Below, piece by piece: positions 36,158 to 44,989 of a DNA stretch of 51,491 bases. Position 1 is the stretch's first letter. The number at the start of each line of letters is the position of its first letter. The notes beneath the pieces were generated by a model. That model saw only the letters and a list, made by a program, of their open reading frames with translations, was not told the origin of the DNA and ran no database searches. The translations under genes were made by a program, and so were the position numbers. Source of the stretch: Aliiruegeria lutimaris (GTDB taxonomy: Bacteria; Pseudomonadota; Alphaproteobacteria; Rhodobacterales; Rhodobacteraceae); NCBI RefSeq assembly GCF_900099935.1, contig NZ_FNEK01000034.1, forward strand, positions 1 through 51,491, read 5' to 3'.

Positions 36158-37048
36158 ATGATGACATTGAACGTTGCCCTGATCGGAGCCGGCGCCATGG
36201 GCGGTGCCATCGGCACCCGGCTTGTGGAAACCGGATGCAACCTGACAGTCTTTGACCTGGATCTGGAAAAGGTCGCGGTCCTGACGGAAAAGGGCGCCTC
36301 GGCGGCGAGTTCAGCCGCGGAGGCCGCCGCCGCAAGCGACTTTGTCATCACCAGCCTGAATGCGGCAAAGATCGTGGAGATCGCCGTTTTCGGACCTCAA
36401 GGCGTGGCCGAAGGCGCGAAGCCGGGAACGCTGATCATCGACATGTCGTCGATCGATCCGGAAGCGACCAAGGCGCTGGCCGTGAAGGCGGCCGAAGCGG
36501 GCCTTCGATGGGTCGACAGCCCGCTTTCCGGCGGTGCGCCGAAGGCGCTGATCGGCGAGTTGACCCTGATGGCCGGCGGCACCGAAAAGGACGTTGCCGA
36601 CGCCCATGAAGTTCTCAAGCACGTCGCAAGCAACTACACCCATATGGGGCCGTCCGGCGCCGGGCAGACGACCAAGCTGATCAACCAGGTCCTTTGCGGT
36701 CTCGGGTTTCTTGCTGTCGCCGAAGCGACGCAACTTGCCGAGGATGCGGGCGTGGACGCGGCCAAGATACCGCAGGCATTGAAGGGCGGGCGGGCCGACA
36801 GCGCGCTGCTTCAGGAGTACATGCCCCGCTTTGCCACGCGCGATTACCGCCGCACAGGGCGGATCGACAACATGGTCAAGGATCTGAACGGCGCCCAGGA
36901 CCTGGCACGGCTGACCAACACGTCCATGCCCCTGACGGCGGTCTGCGCCGAGGTGCACCGCATGCTCACCGCCGCCGGTCTTGGCGGCGAAGACCAGGCC
37001 GCGCTGATGGAATACTTCAAAGGCCCCAACAGGGACAAACTGTCATGA
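36158..37048 (+). CDS. 6PGDH/3-hydroxyisobutyrate dehydrogenase-like oxidoreductase
   Basis: This 296-residue NAD(P)-dependent beta-hydroxyacid dehydrogenase has VALIGAGAMGGAIGTRL at the start, IIDMSSIDPEATKALA, DSPLSGGAPKALIGELTLMAGG and GAGQTTKLINQVLCG with the catalytic Lys. Relatives include tartronate semialdehyde reductase, L-threonate dehydrogenase and 3-hydroxyisobutyrate dehydrogenase; the sequence does not decide. The context of sugar acid genes favours a C3-C4 or C6 hydroxyacid. It overlaps the next gene by four bases (ATGA). Confidence 0.9.
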   Translation: MMTLNVALIGAGAMGGAIGTRLVETGCNLTVFDLDLEKVAVLTEKGASAASSAAEAAAASDFVITSLNAAKIVEIAVFGPQGVAEGAKPGTLIIDMSSIDPEATKALAVKAAEAGLRWVDSPLSGGAPKALIGELTLMAGGTEKDVADAHEVLKHVASNYTHMGPSGAGQTTKLINQVLCGLGFLAVAEATQLAEDAGVDAAKIPQALKGGRADSALLQEYMPRFATRDYRRTGRIDNMVKDLNGAQDLARLTNTSMPLTAVCAEVHRMLTAAGLGGEDQAALMEYFKGPNRDKLS

Positions 37049-37377
37049 TTACCCGATATGCCATGTTCGAAGGTCGCCTCAAGGACGGCAAGACACAGGC
37101 CTTCCGGGACGGCATCCGCGATCGCCTCGTGCCGATCCTGAAAACCTTCGACGGTGTCCTCGAGGTAAGCATCGCCTTTACGAACGAGCGCGACGAAGGG
37201 GCGCCGGACCTGCCGCTGATCCTCGCGGTGTCCTATCCGGATGTCGATACGATGCGGGCCGCACTTGCCAGCCCTGCCCGCGAACATGCGATCGAAGTGA
37301 CCGGCGAGATCTTTGCCGAATGCTTTGACGGCCACATTCACCACCATGTCACGGAGCGCACGGCCTATCCGGTGTAA
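37045..37377 (+). CDS. Small dimeric alpha/beta-barrel (EthD-like) protein
   Basis: This 110-residue protein starts MITRYAMFEGRLKDGK and ends with HIHHHVTERTAYPV. The length and the strand-helix layout suggest a ferredoxin-like dimeric barrel, as in EthD or antibiotic monooxygenase-like proteins. The family match is loose. It is translationally coupled to the preceding dehydrogenase gene, so a helper role in the same pathway is plausible. Confidence 0.65.
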   Translation: MITRYAMFEGRLKDGKTQAFRDGIRDRLVPILKTFDGVLEVSIAFTNERDEGAPDLPLILAVSYPDVDTMRAALASPAREHAIEVTGEIFAECFDGHIHHHVTERTAYPV

Positions 37378-37467
37378 TCGCACCCGGCCTCCCGGCACTA
37401 AAAAGCGGGAACCCGGAAATGCTTGCGCTCCCTTGCGGATGGCACCGACAGGATCGAAAAGGCGAAC

Positions 37468-38481
37468 ATGAGCCGCAAGATCACAATGAAGGACGTTGCC
37501 AAGGCCGCCGGCGTCGCGCCGATGACGGTTTCGCGCGCCTTCAAGTCGGACGCCGTGGTCAACGCCGATACCCGCGCCAGGGTGATGAAAGCGGCCGAGG
37601 AGTTGGGCTATGTCTTCGACAGCGCGGCATCCAACCTGCGTTCCCGGAAGTCCGGCTTTGTCGCAGCGATCATCCCGTCGCTGAACAACGCCAACTTCGC
37701 CGACACGATTGGTGCCATGTCCAGGGTCCTGGAACAGCATGGGCTCCAGATCCTGCTAGGCTACACCGGCTACAGCGTCGACGAGGAACAGCGCCTGATC
37801 GAACAATTGTTGCGCCGCAGCCCCGAAGCGATCGTGCTGACAGGGGGCCACCACACCGAGCGGGCGCGAGAACTGCTCGCGAACGCCACTGTTCCGATTA
37901 TCGAAACCTGGGACCTTCCGGACAAGCCGGTCCAGCATGTCGTTGGCTTTTCCAACACGACCGCCATGAAGGGATTGGTGGATCACCTCATTTCGAGAGG
38001 CTTCACGAAGATCGCCTTTCTCGGTGGGGATGCGGCGGGTGACCACCGGGGCCAGGCGCGGCTGGCCGGCTTCCTGGAGGCGCTCGGTCGCCACGGCCTG
38101 GACGCTTCACGCCTCATTTCCGCCGGCCCGGCCCCCGTCGCCATGCGGGAAGGCGCCCTGGCCATGCAAAGCCTGCTGGCCAGGTTCCCGGATACGGAAG
38201 CAGCGGTCTGCGTGTCTGACCTGTCCGCCTTCGGCGCCCTGACCGAATGTCAGCGCCGCGGGCTGCGGGTTCCGGAGGACATCGCCATCGCCGGGTTCGG
38301 TGCCTATGACATCTCGGCCTTCGCTCACCCGACAATCACGACGATAGACGCATTTCCGACCGAGATCGGGCGCAAGACTGGGCAGTTGATCGTCAAGCTG
38401 TTGCGGAGCGACGAGGTGCCTGTCGATCCGCAAATAGAAGAGATCTTTCCGCAACTGGTTGTACGGCAATCGGCTCCGTAG
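37468..38481 (+). CDS. LacI-family regulator
   Basis: This 337-residue regulator has the LacI head MKDVAKAAGVAPMTVSRAFKSDAVVNADTRARVMKAAEELGY, a hinge helix (SAASNLRSRKSGFV) and a periplasmic-binding-protein-like sensor domain. It resembles GntR-type regulators of gluconate genes. It probably binds the palindrome at 35285 in the same cluster and responds to a sugar acid. Start choice: the ATG at 37468 begins the head; the open frame extends 15 codons further up. Confidence 0.93.
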   Translation: MSRKITMKDVAKAAGVAPMTVSRAFKSDAVVNADTRARVMKAAEELGYVFDSAASNLRSRKSGFVAAIIPSLNNANFADTIGAMSRVLEQHGLQILLGYTGYSVDEEQRLIEQLLRRSPEAIVLTGGHHTERARELLANATVPIIETWDLPDKPVQHVVGFSNTTAMKGLVDHLISRGFTKIAFLGGDAAGDHRGQARLAGFLEALGRHGLDASRLISAGPAPVAMREGALAMQSLLARFPDTEAAVCVSDLSAFGALTECQRRGLRVPEDIAIAGFGAYDISAFAHPTITTIDAFPTEIGRKTGQLIVKLLRSDEVPVDPQIEEIFPQLVVRQSAP

Positions 38482-38515
38482 CGGGTTGGCGCCGGAAGCC
38501 GGGTTGCGGGATTGA

Positions 38516-39052
<537 letters not shown>

Positions 39053-39447
39053 CCAGTCGCAATCTCCCAACGACAGGTTTTCCTTGTCCCCAATTGGTGC
39101 GCAGGGGACAGGGATCCATCGGGCGAATGGAGGGGAAACTCGGGGAACGATAGCGGGGCGTACCGTTCAGTTCTGGGGACGTACTGCTTGAGCCAGCAAT
39201 TGATGACGACCTGAGCCTGTCTGGTTGATGTGAACCATTCGGCGTTCAGGATTTCCCTGCGCACTGTGCCGTTGAACCGTTCGTTCAAGGCAAGTCGAGG
39301 ACACCTCCTGTCCACCAGCGTCAAAGTCGCTCGGCGACGTGAGCCTACCCCAGCTGTGAACGTGCGGACTGCCGGCCAGCCGTCGCGCAACGCGCTATCG
39401 GTTGGCCAGCCCGAGAGCAGACCAACCACTGGCATTCCCGATCAGCT
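39053..39447 (-). mobile_element. IS3-type transposase remnant
   Basis: On the minus strand, 39290 to 39181 encodes ALNERFNGTVRREILNAEWF followed by TSTRQAQVVINCWLKQY, the catalytic-Glu end of IS3-family integrase core domains. The expected start and the PHSSLGYRPP end are missing. Around it, no complete frame or terminal repeats can be seen, so it is a decayed copy. It separates the sugar acid cluster from the monooxygenase gene. Confidence 0.75.
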
Positions 39448-41364
39448 TTACCCTGCCGGAACAAGAAAAACCGCGAAAAACTCTGAAAGCTCCGTAAAGG
39501 CGTCCAGTGGCAGGACGTTTGCGACATACTGATCCGGGCGCACCACGATCATGCAGCCGTGCTCGCGATCGATGCCGCGCATGTCGTAGATATCGCCAAG
39601 CCCCTTGTGATCGACGCAGAAGACCTTCTCGTGATCCTGCAGTCCCAGCCGGCCCTTGCTGGGCTTGAGGAGCGACGGCATGTCCTCATAGGCCAGCTCG
39701 TCGAAGTGCTGCTGGAACACCGCACGCAGGTCGATGACCGCGTCGATATCCTCGCCCTGACGAGTGTATTTCACGACAGGCGAGGAGGGATCGGTCTCCA
39801 GCCAATCGGCCAGCCGGTGAATTGCCGACCCCGGAGCAGACCCGTCCTTTGCGCCGGTAAAGGCGTAGATCCGCCAGCGGCTATCCGCCTCGGCAACATG
39901 GCCGAGCTGCATCCGCATCGCGTCCGCCACCCGCACCACCGGGGCCGAGTGGAAACGCCGTCCGATTTCCTCGCCAGTGGCCAGCGCCTGGTGCGAGGAA
40001 GCAGCGGTGAGCGCCGAAGGTCCATATTTCACGGCAAGCCCACCGGTGAATTCGAGGTTCTCGATGAATTGCTTCTGAAAGCGCGGCATGTGCCCGCCGT
40101 CGAGTTCGGATTTTCCCGGAGGGGCCGACATGATACGCGACCATTCGTGGTCCTTGTCGATCAGCCGCTTGGCCTCGGCCCAGCGTTCGGCCGAGTAGCT
40201 CCGCAGCAGGCTGGCATCGGAACGCCCCTGCAGCACATGCACCAGCTTCCAGCCGAGGTTGAACGTATCCTGCATCGAAACATTCATCCCCTGCCCGGCC
40301 TTCGGGCTGTGGGTGTGGCAGGCATCGCCCGCGGTGAACACGCGCGGGTTGCGATCCTCGCCGGCCGGAACGTCGTCGAAACGATCGGTCAGCCGATGCC
40401 CGATCTCGTAGATCGACCACCAGACGACCTGCTTCACGTCGATCGTGTAGGGTTTCATGATCCGGTTCGCGGCGGCGATCATGTCGGCTTCGGTGAAATT
40501 CCGGCTTGAGACCCGCTCGTCCGGGTTCAGCTTGTCCAGCTCCACATACATCCGGAACAGGTAGCCACCCTCGCGCGGCAGGATCAGGATGTTGCCTTCG
40601 GAAGAGGAGGCAACCAGGCATTTCTGCCGTACATCCGGAAAGTCGGTATTGGCGAGGATATCCATTACACCCCAGGCCTGGTGCGCCGCGTCGCCGTGCA
40701 ACTGCCCGCCAATGGCCGTGCGGACATTCGAGCGCGCGCCGTCGCAGCCCACGACGTAATTGGCCTGCACTGTCTTTGTCTCACCCGCATTGATGCCGGT
40801 ATTCTCCAGGGTCACCGTAACGGGATAGTCGTCGGTCGAGTTGTCGATGCTCACATCCCGCACCGACCAGGAATAGTCCGGCTCCAGCCGCGAAGGTGAA
40901 TTCCGCATCACGTCGAGGAACAACTCATGCACCCGCGCCTGGTTGATGAGAGTATGGGGCATTTCGGAGGAATCCTCGGGCACGTCCTGCACCCGTCCGA
41001 TCCGCTGGATCCGTTCCGGGTTCTTCGGGTCGGGCGACCAGAACGTGGTCTGGTTCACCCAGTAGCCTTCGCGCTTCACCTGCTCGCCGAAGCCGAACGC
41101 CTGGAACATCTCCATCGTCCGGGTGTTGATGCCATCGGCCTGCCCTTTCTCGATCGGGCCCGGCTTGCGCTCCACGATCATCGTTTCGATTTCGGGAAAC
41201 TGTGAAAGCTGCGCGGCAAGGCAAAGACCCGCCGGTCCGCAACCGGCGATCAGCACATCCACCTTTTCCGGCAGCGGCGCATGGTGCCCGCGATTGCGAC
41301 GACAGGGCGCTGCGTTCCTGATATCGGGATCGCCCCCGCGAAAACCGTCCACGTAAAATTGCAT
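39448..41364 (-). CDS. FAD-dependent aromatic monooxygenase (3-hydroxybenzoate 4-monooxygenase-like)
   Basis: This 638-residue flavoprotein has the dinucleotide loop VDVLIAGCGPAGLCLAAQLS (about residue 35), VVGCDGARSNVRTAIGG, and FTAGDACHTHSPKAGQGMNVSMQDTFNLGWKL (second FAD motif), then a thioredoxin-like C-terminal domain as in phenol hydroxylase. Length and motifs fit the phenol 2-monooxygenase/3-hydroxybenzoate 4-monooxygenase group, which adds a hydroxyl group to make a catechol such as protocatechuate. It is divergent from a MarR regulator gene, a common pairing. No ring-cleavage gene is beside it. Confidence 0.92.
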   Translation of the reverse strand: MQFYVDGFRGGDPDIRNAAPCRRNRGHHAPLPEKVDVLIAGCGPAGLCLAAQLSQFPEIETMIVERKPGPIEKGQADGINTRTMEMFQAFGFGEQVKREGYWVNQTTFWSPDPKNPERIQRIGRVQDVPEDSSEMPHTLINQARVHELFLDVMRNSPSRLEPDYSWSVRDVSIDNSTDDYPVTVTLENTGINAGETKTVQANYVVGCDGARSNVRTAIGGQLHGDAAHQAWGVMDILANTDFPDVRQKCLVASSSEGNILILPREGGYLFRMYVELDKLNPDERVSSRNFTEADMIAAANRIMKPYTIDVKQVVWWSIYEIGHRLTDRFDDVPAGEDRNPRVFTAGDACHTHSPKAGQGMNVSMQDTFNLGWKLVHVLQGRSDASLLRSYSAERWAEAKRLIDKDHEWSRIMSAPPGKSELDGGHMPRFQKQFIENLEFTGGLAVKYGPSALTAASSHQALATGEEIGRRFHSAPVVRVADAMRMQLGHVAEADSRWRIYAFTGAKDGSAPGSAIHRLADWLETDPSSPVVKYTRQGEDIDAVIDLRAVFQQHFDELAYEDMPSLLKPSKGRLGLQDHEKVFCVDHKGLGDIYDMRGIDREHGCMIVVRPDQYVANVLPLDAFTELSEFFAVFLVPAG

Positions 41365-41445
41365 CGCCCATCCTCCTCGCGCCACGTTTCCCGGATATAA
41401 TAACTATACTTACTATTCTCGATCAAGAAAAATACGTATACAAAC

Positions 41446-41461
41446 TAATTTCAACAAATTA
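41446..41461. promoter_or_regulatory. Inverted repeat in the monooxygenase-marR gap
   Basis: TAATTTCAACAAATTA is a 6-base-arm inverted repeat in a strongly AT-rich 135-base divergent gap. A second dyad, ATACGTAT, is at 41432-41439. MarR proteins usually bind 16-20 bp AT-rich dyads in exactly this position, so it is a likely operator. Confidence 0.5.
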
Positions 41462-41499
41462 ACTTTATTGCAGATAGTTACGGATTGGAGTCAGGAGAC

Positions 41500-41952
41500 A
41501 TGAAGGCGCGCGGGATGGCCGGGCACTTGATTCGCCGGTTGAACCAGATTTCGACGCAGGTGTTTTCGAAGCACATGCACAATGCCGGGCTCGACCTCAC
41601 GCCTGTCCAGTTTGCCGCCATGGACGCGATCATCACGCATCCCGGCATCGACCAGGCGAGCGTCGCCGCCTTGATCGCCTATGACCGGGCGACCATCGGG
41701 GGCGTGATCGACCGGCTGGAGCACAAGGGGTACGTGCGCCGGGAGGTCAGCAAGCGCGACCGACGGGCCCGGGAGGTCAGGGTGACCGGTAAGGGCGCCG
41801 AGGCTTTCGAGCAGATCCTGCCGATCGTGACGGCGCTTCAGGATGAGGTTCTGAATGGATTGGACGAGACAGAAAGAGAGACCTTTCTGAAGCTCGCCCA
41901 CAAAGCGGTCGGAAGCGAGGACGATATGGAGCCCTCCTCGCACGTCGAGTGA
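41500..41952 (+). CDS. MarR-family regulator
   Basis: This 150-residue regulator has a winged helix (LTPVQFAAMDAIITHPGIDQASVAALIAYDRATIGGVIDRLEHKGYVRREVSKRDRRAREVRVT; residues 35-100) with dimerisation helices at both ends. It probably represses the divergent monooxygenase gene and is relieved by an aromatic acid. AGGAG lies three bases before the ATG at 41500, which decides it over the TTG five codons up. Confidence 0.92.
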   Translation: MKARGMAGHLIRRLNQISTQVFSKHMHNAGLDLTPVQFAAMDAIITHPGIDQASVAALIAYDRATIGGVIDRLEHKGYVRREVSKRDRRAREVRVTGKGAEAFEQILPIVTALQDEVLNGLDETERETFLKLAHKAVGSEDDMEPSSHVE

Positions 41953-42128
41953 GACGCCGGTTCTTCTAACGACCGACGTTCTGACCCGGTATTCCCGCAT
42001 GCTGAAACGCCAGCGCGTGCTCCAGGGATTGCGGTCTGCGTGCGGGCGATTACGATGCCCCGGAAGGGCCGACGTCCGCCAAGGACCAGCCGCGCCGCCG
42101 CAAGAGGGCGGCACATCCGAGAGGTCGT

Positions 42129-43154
42129 ATGCTGAAAGACATTAACTTTAACGGCTTGCGGTACTTCGAAGCCGTCGTGCGGCTCGGGAAAGTGTCTCAG
42201 GCCGCCGAAGAGCTTCAGGTGACCACCTCGGCCGTCAGCCAACAGATACGCCTGCTCGAACAGCAATTCGGTGTTTTGCTGTTCCGCCGTCGCAACCGCC
42301 GGTTGATCCCGACCGAAGAAGGCGAGCGGCTCTACAACGCCACATCGAAGGCCTTCCGGCTGATGACGGATGTTCAATCCGCCATCGTCCGCCAACCGCA
42401 GGGCCGGCAGTTCATCATGCGGGTAAGCCCATCCTTCGGTGTGCGCTGGCTGGGGCCGCGGATAAAATCCTTCCTTGAACAGAACCCGAACTGGGCGGTC
42501 CGGGTGGATGCAACGCCGGATTTCTCCGATTTCGAAACCGAGATCGTGGATCTCGACCTGCGTTACGGCCAGGAAACGGCCACCGGATTTCACGAAGTGC
42601 TGGTGATGCAGGATTTCGTGATGCCGATGTGCGCGCCATCCCTGTTGGAGAAGCTCAGGGAAATCAGCGACGACCCGATGGAGCAAATTCGCAAGGCCCA
42701 GCTAATCGATTCCGCGAAGAGCGTGTTTCGTTGGGATCTGTGGCTGAACCGGTATGGCGGACAGTCGCTGTCGATACCGCCCTTGTATCAGCTACGCTTC
42801 GACCGTTCATCGATGGCGATACAACTTGCCGCCGACGGCGCCGGCGTGGCGCTGGAGAGCGTGGTGTTGGCCTGGCGAGAACTCTCTGAGGGACGGCTGG
42901 TACCGCTTTCTTCGCAGATCGACGTGATCGCCTATCCCGCATATCGCGTGGTCTGTCCGCCCCGGCATACCAACCGCCGGATCGTTCGGCTGTTCACCGA
43001 ATGGGTCGTAGAGCAAGGCCTGGAGCACATGACCGAGATCCGGGCCTTCCTGAAGGCGAACGGGTGTCGTGTGGTTCATGAGGACGGGCCGGCGTCGGAG
43101 GGAGGGAGTGACGGGGAGAAGCCGGCCCGTCCGGAAGCGCAGGACCCTCAGTAG
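42129..43154 (+). CDS. LysR-family regulator
   Basis: This 341-residue protein has the LysR head FNGLRYFEAVVRLGKVSQAAEELQVTTSAVSQQIRLLEQQFGVLLFRRRNRRL and a type 2 periplasmic-binding-like effector domain, plus a low-complexity tail of about 40 residues (ASEGGSDGEKPARPEAQDPQ). It resembles GcvA-type LysR proteins. It is not divergent from any operon: upstream is marR in the same direction, and its 3' end overlaps the dctM stop by 7 bases. Its target may be the TRAP-transketolase operon or the monooxygenase. Confidence 0.93.
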   Translation: MLKDINFNGLRYFEAVVRLGKVSQAAEELQVTTSAVSQQIRLLEQQFGVLLFRRRNRRLIPTEEGERLYNATSKAFRLMTDVQSAIVRQPQGRQFIMRVSPSFGVRWLGPRIKSFLEQNPNWAVRVDATPDFSDFETEIVDLDLRYGQETATGFHEVLVMQDFVMPMCAPSLLEKLREISDDPMEQIRKAQLIDSAKSVFRWDLWLNRYGGQSLSIPPLYQLRFDRSSMAIQLAADGAGVALESVVLAWRELSEGRLVPLSSQIDVIAYPAYRVVCPPRHTNRRIVRLFTEWVVEQGLEHMTEIRAFLKANGCRVVHEDGPASEGGSDGEKPARPEAQDPQ

Positions 43155-44404
43155 ATGGTCAGCGCCGGAACGTAGGAGATCAGCAGCAGCACGATGATCG
43201 CGACGCCGTAGAAAGGCAGAAGCGCGCGGACTGTTTCGCCGATTCTGCATCTCGCAATGGCGGTGGAGATGAAGAGCGTCGTGCCCACCGGCGGCGTGTA
43301 GAGGCCGATGGCGAGGTTGACGACCATGATCAGGCCCAGTTGCACCAGGTCCAGCCCGATCGAGTTGGCGATGGTGACGAAGAGCGGCCCGAGCAGGAGC
43401 ACGGCGGCCGGCAGGTCGAGGAAGGCGCCCACGACCAGCATCACGCAGTTGAGGGCGATAATCACCATCCAAGGCTCGGAGAAGGTCACGCCCACCCATT
43501 CGGCCAGCATCTGCGGCACGCGCTCGGCGGTCAGCACCCACTGGATCGTGGAGGAGGCCATGATGATGATCATCACCGCACCGGTCATCATCGCGGTTTC
43601 GACCGAGGCGTCCCAGATGCCTTTCCATGTCAGGTCGCGGTAAAGCAGGCCCGACACGATCAGCGCATAGGCCACGGCCATGACCGAAACCTCGGTCGGC
43701 GTGGCGATGCCGAAGCGCAGCGTGCCTATGACGAAGACGGGCATCAGCAGCGCCGGGATCGCGATGAACACCTGGCTCTTGAAGGCGGCGAAGCCTCCCG
43801 GCAGCGGCGAGCGCGGCAGCTTCATCGCCCGGGCAACGATGGCCACCATGGCGAACATGCCGACGCCGAGCATCAGGCCGGGCAGGATGCCGGCGACAAA
43901 GAGATCGACGATGGAGACGTTGGAGACCAGCCCGAACAGGATCAGCGGGATCGAGGGCGGGATCAGGACCGAGACGGTGGAGGCGCAGGAATTGACCGCC
44001 GCCGAGAAGCCGCCGGGATAGCCTTCCTTCTTCTGCACCGGGATCAGCGCATTGCCGAGCGCGGAAGCGTCGGCCACGGCCGAGCCGGAGACGCCGCCGA
44101 ACATCACCGAACCGATGATGGTCACCTGCCCCAGTCCGCCACGGAAATGGCCGACGAGCAGGCGTGCGATATTGACGAGATAGACGCCGAACTTGCCCGA
44201 CATCATCAACGAACCGGCCATGATGAAGAACGGGATGGCGAGCATCGGGAAGCTCTGCGTGGGCGTGTAGAGGCGCTGGACGATGACCGCGAGCGGCTTG
44301 CCATCGGCAATCAGCGCCGCGGCGACGCCGCCAAGCATTGCGTGGGCCACGGGCACCGAGAAGGCCAGTAGCCCGAAGAAGACCCAAATCAGGGGAGCGG
44401 TCAT
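43148..44404 (-). CDS. TRAP transporter large membrane subunit (DctM)
   Basis: This 418-residue protein has about twelve hydrophobic segments and the DctM pattern: PVAHAMLGGVAAALIADG, FFIMAGSLMMSGKFGVYLVN, GSVMFGGVSGSAVADASALG and NLAIGLYTPPVGTTLF. It is the sodium-driven part of a tripartite solute importer, encoded with the small subunit 12 bases upstream and the binding protein beyond. It is the last gene of the minus-strand operon that begins with the split transketolase. Confidence 0.95.
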   Translation of the reverse strand: MTAPLIWVFFGLLAFSVPVAHAMLGGVAAALIADGKPLAVIVQRLYTPTQSFPMLAIPFFIMAGSLMMSGKFGVYLVNIARLLVGHFRGGLGQVTIIGSVMFGGVSGSAVADASALGNALIPVQKKEGYPGGFSAAVNSCASTVSVLIPPSIPLILFGLVSNVSIVDLFVAGILPGLMLGVGMFAMVAIVARAMKLPRSPLPGGFAAFKSQVFIAIPALLMPVFVIGTLRFGIATPTEVSVMAVAYALIVSGLLYRDLTWKGIWDASVETAMMTGAVMIIIMASSTIQWVLTAERVPQMLAEWVGVTFSEPWMVIIALNCVMLVVGAFLDLPAAVLLLGPLFVTIANSIGLDLVQLGLIMVVNLAIGLYTPPVGTTLFISTAIARCRIGETVRALLPFYGVAIIVLLLISYVPALTIY

Positions 44405-44416
44405 GCTTTTTCTCCG

Positions 44417-44989
44417 TTAGCTCAGGCTGGAGGTTTCATAATCGCTGGCATGCAGGTCCTCACCCGCAATCGTGCGGATGATGTCCACTACAGCGATCAC
44501 CGACATGCCGGCGAAAGCATAGAACAGGCTGAGATAGCCCCAGTATTGCTTGATGCCGAGCGTCGATAGTGTCTGAAATTTTGCCGCCTTCAGGATCGGC
44601 CCGCTGGCGTCGAGCACGCTCACCGAGATCACGAGGATGGTGATGTTGATTGCCAGCGACAGGATGCGCCGCGGTCCTTGGGGCAGCATGTCGGGCATCA
44701 GGGTGATGGCGATGTTGCGTCCACGCGCAGCCGCGATAACGATGCCGCCGCCAACCATCCAGGGAAGCAGAATGGCGTGGATTTCATAAGCCCAGGCGAT
44801 GCCGGAGCCGAAAGCATACCGCAGGATCACGTTGACCAGCAGCGTCGCGAAGGTGACTCCGAGGCACACGGCGGCGACAATCCGACCGCTCCAATCCAGG
44901 AGCGTCGAGATCCCGGTCACCAAAGGGAGGAAGGGGCGTTGCCGCCCCTTCTCGTCTTGGGCCGGGGCATGTGCATCCCCGTTGGTCAT
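44417..44989 (-). CDS. TRAP transporter small membrane subunit (DctQ)
   Basis: This 190-residue protein has four membrane segments with the family's VILRYAFGSGIAWAYEIHAILLPWMVGGG segment and LKIA-like ends. Together with DctM it forms the membrane part of the TRAP importer. The start at 44989 overlaps the DctP stop by four bases (ATGA), which supports this ATG over the much longer open frame. Confidence 0.9.
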   Translation of the reverse strand: MTNGDAHAPAQDEKGRQRPFLPLVTGISTLLDWSGRIVAAVCLGVTFATLLVNVILRYAFGSGIAWAYEIHAILLPWMVGGGIVIAAARGRNIAITLMPDMLPQGPRRILSLAINITILVISVSVLDASGPILKAAKFQTLSTLGIKQYWGYLSLFYAFAGMSVIAVVDIIRTIAGEDLHASDYETSSLS

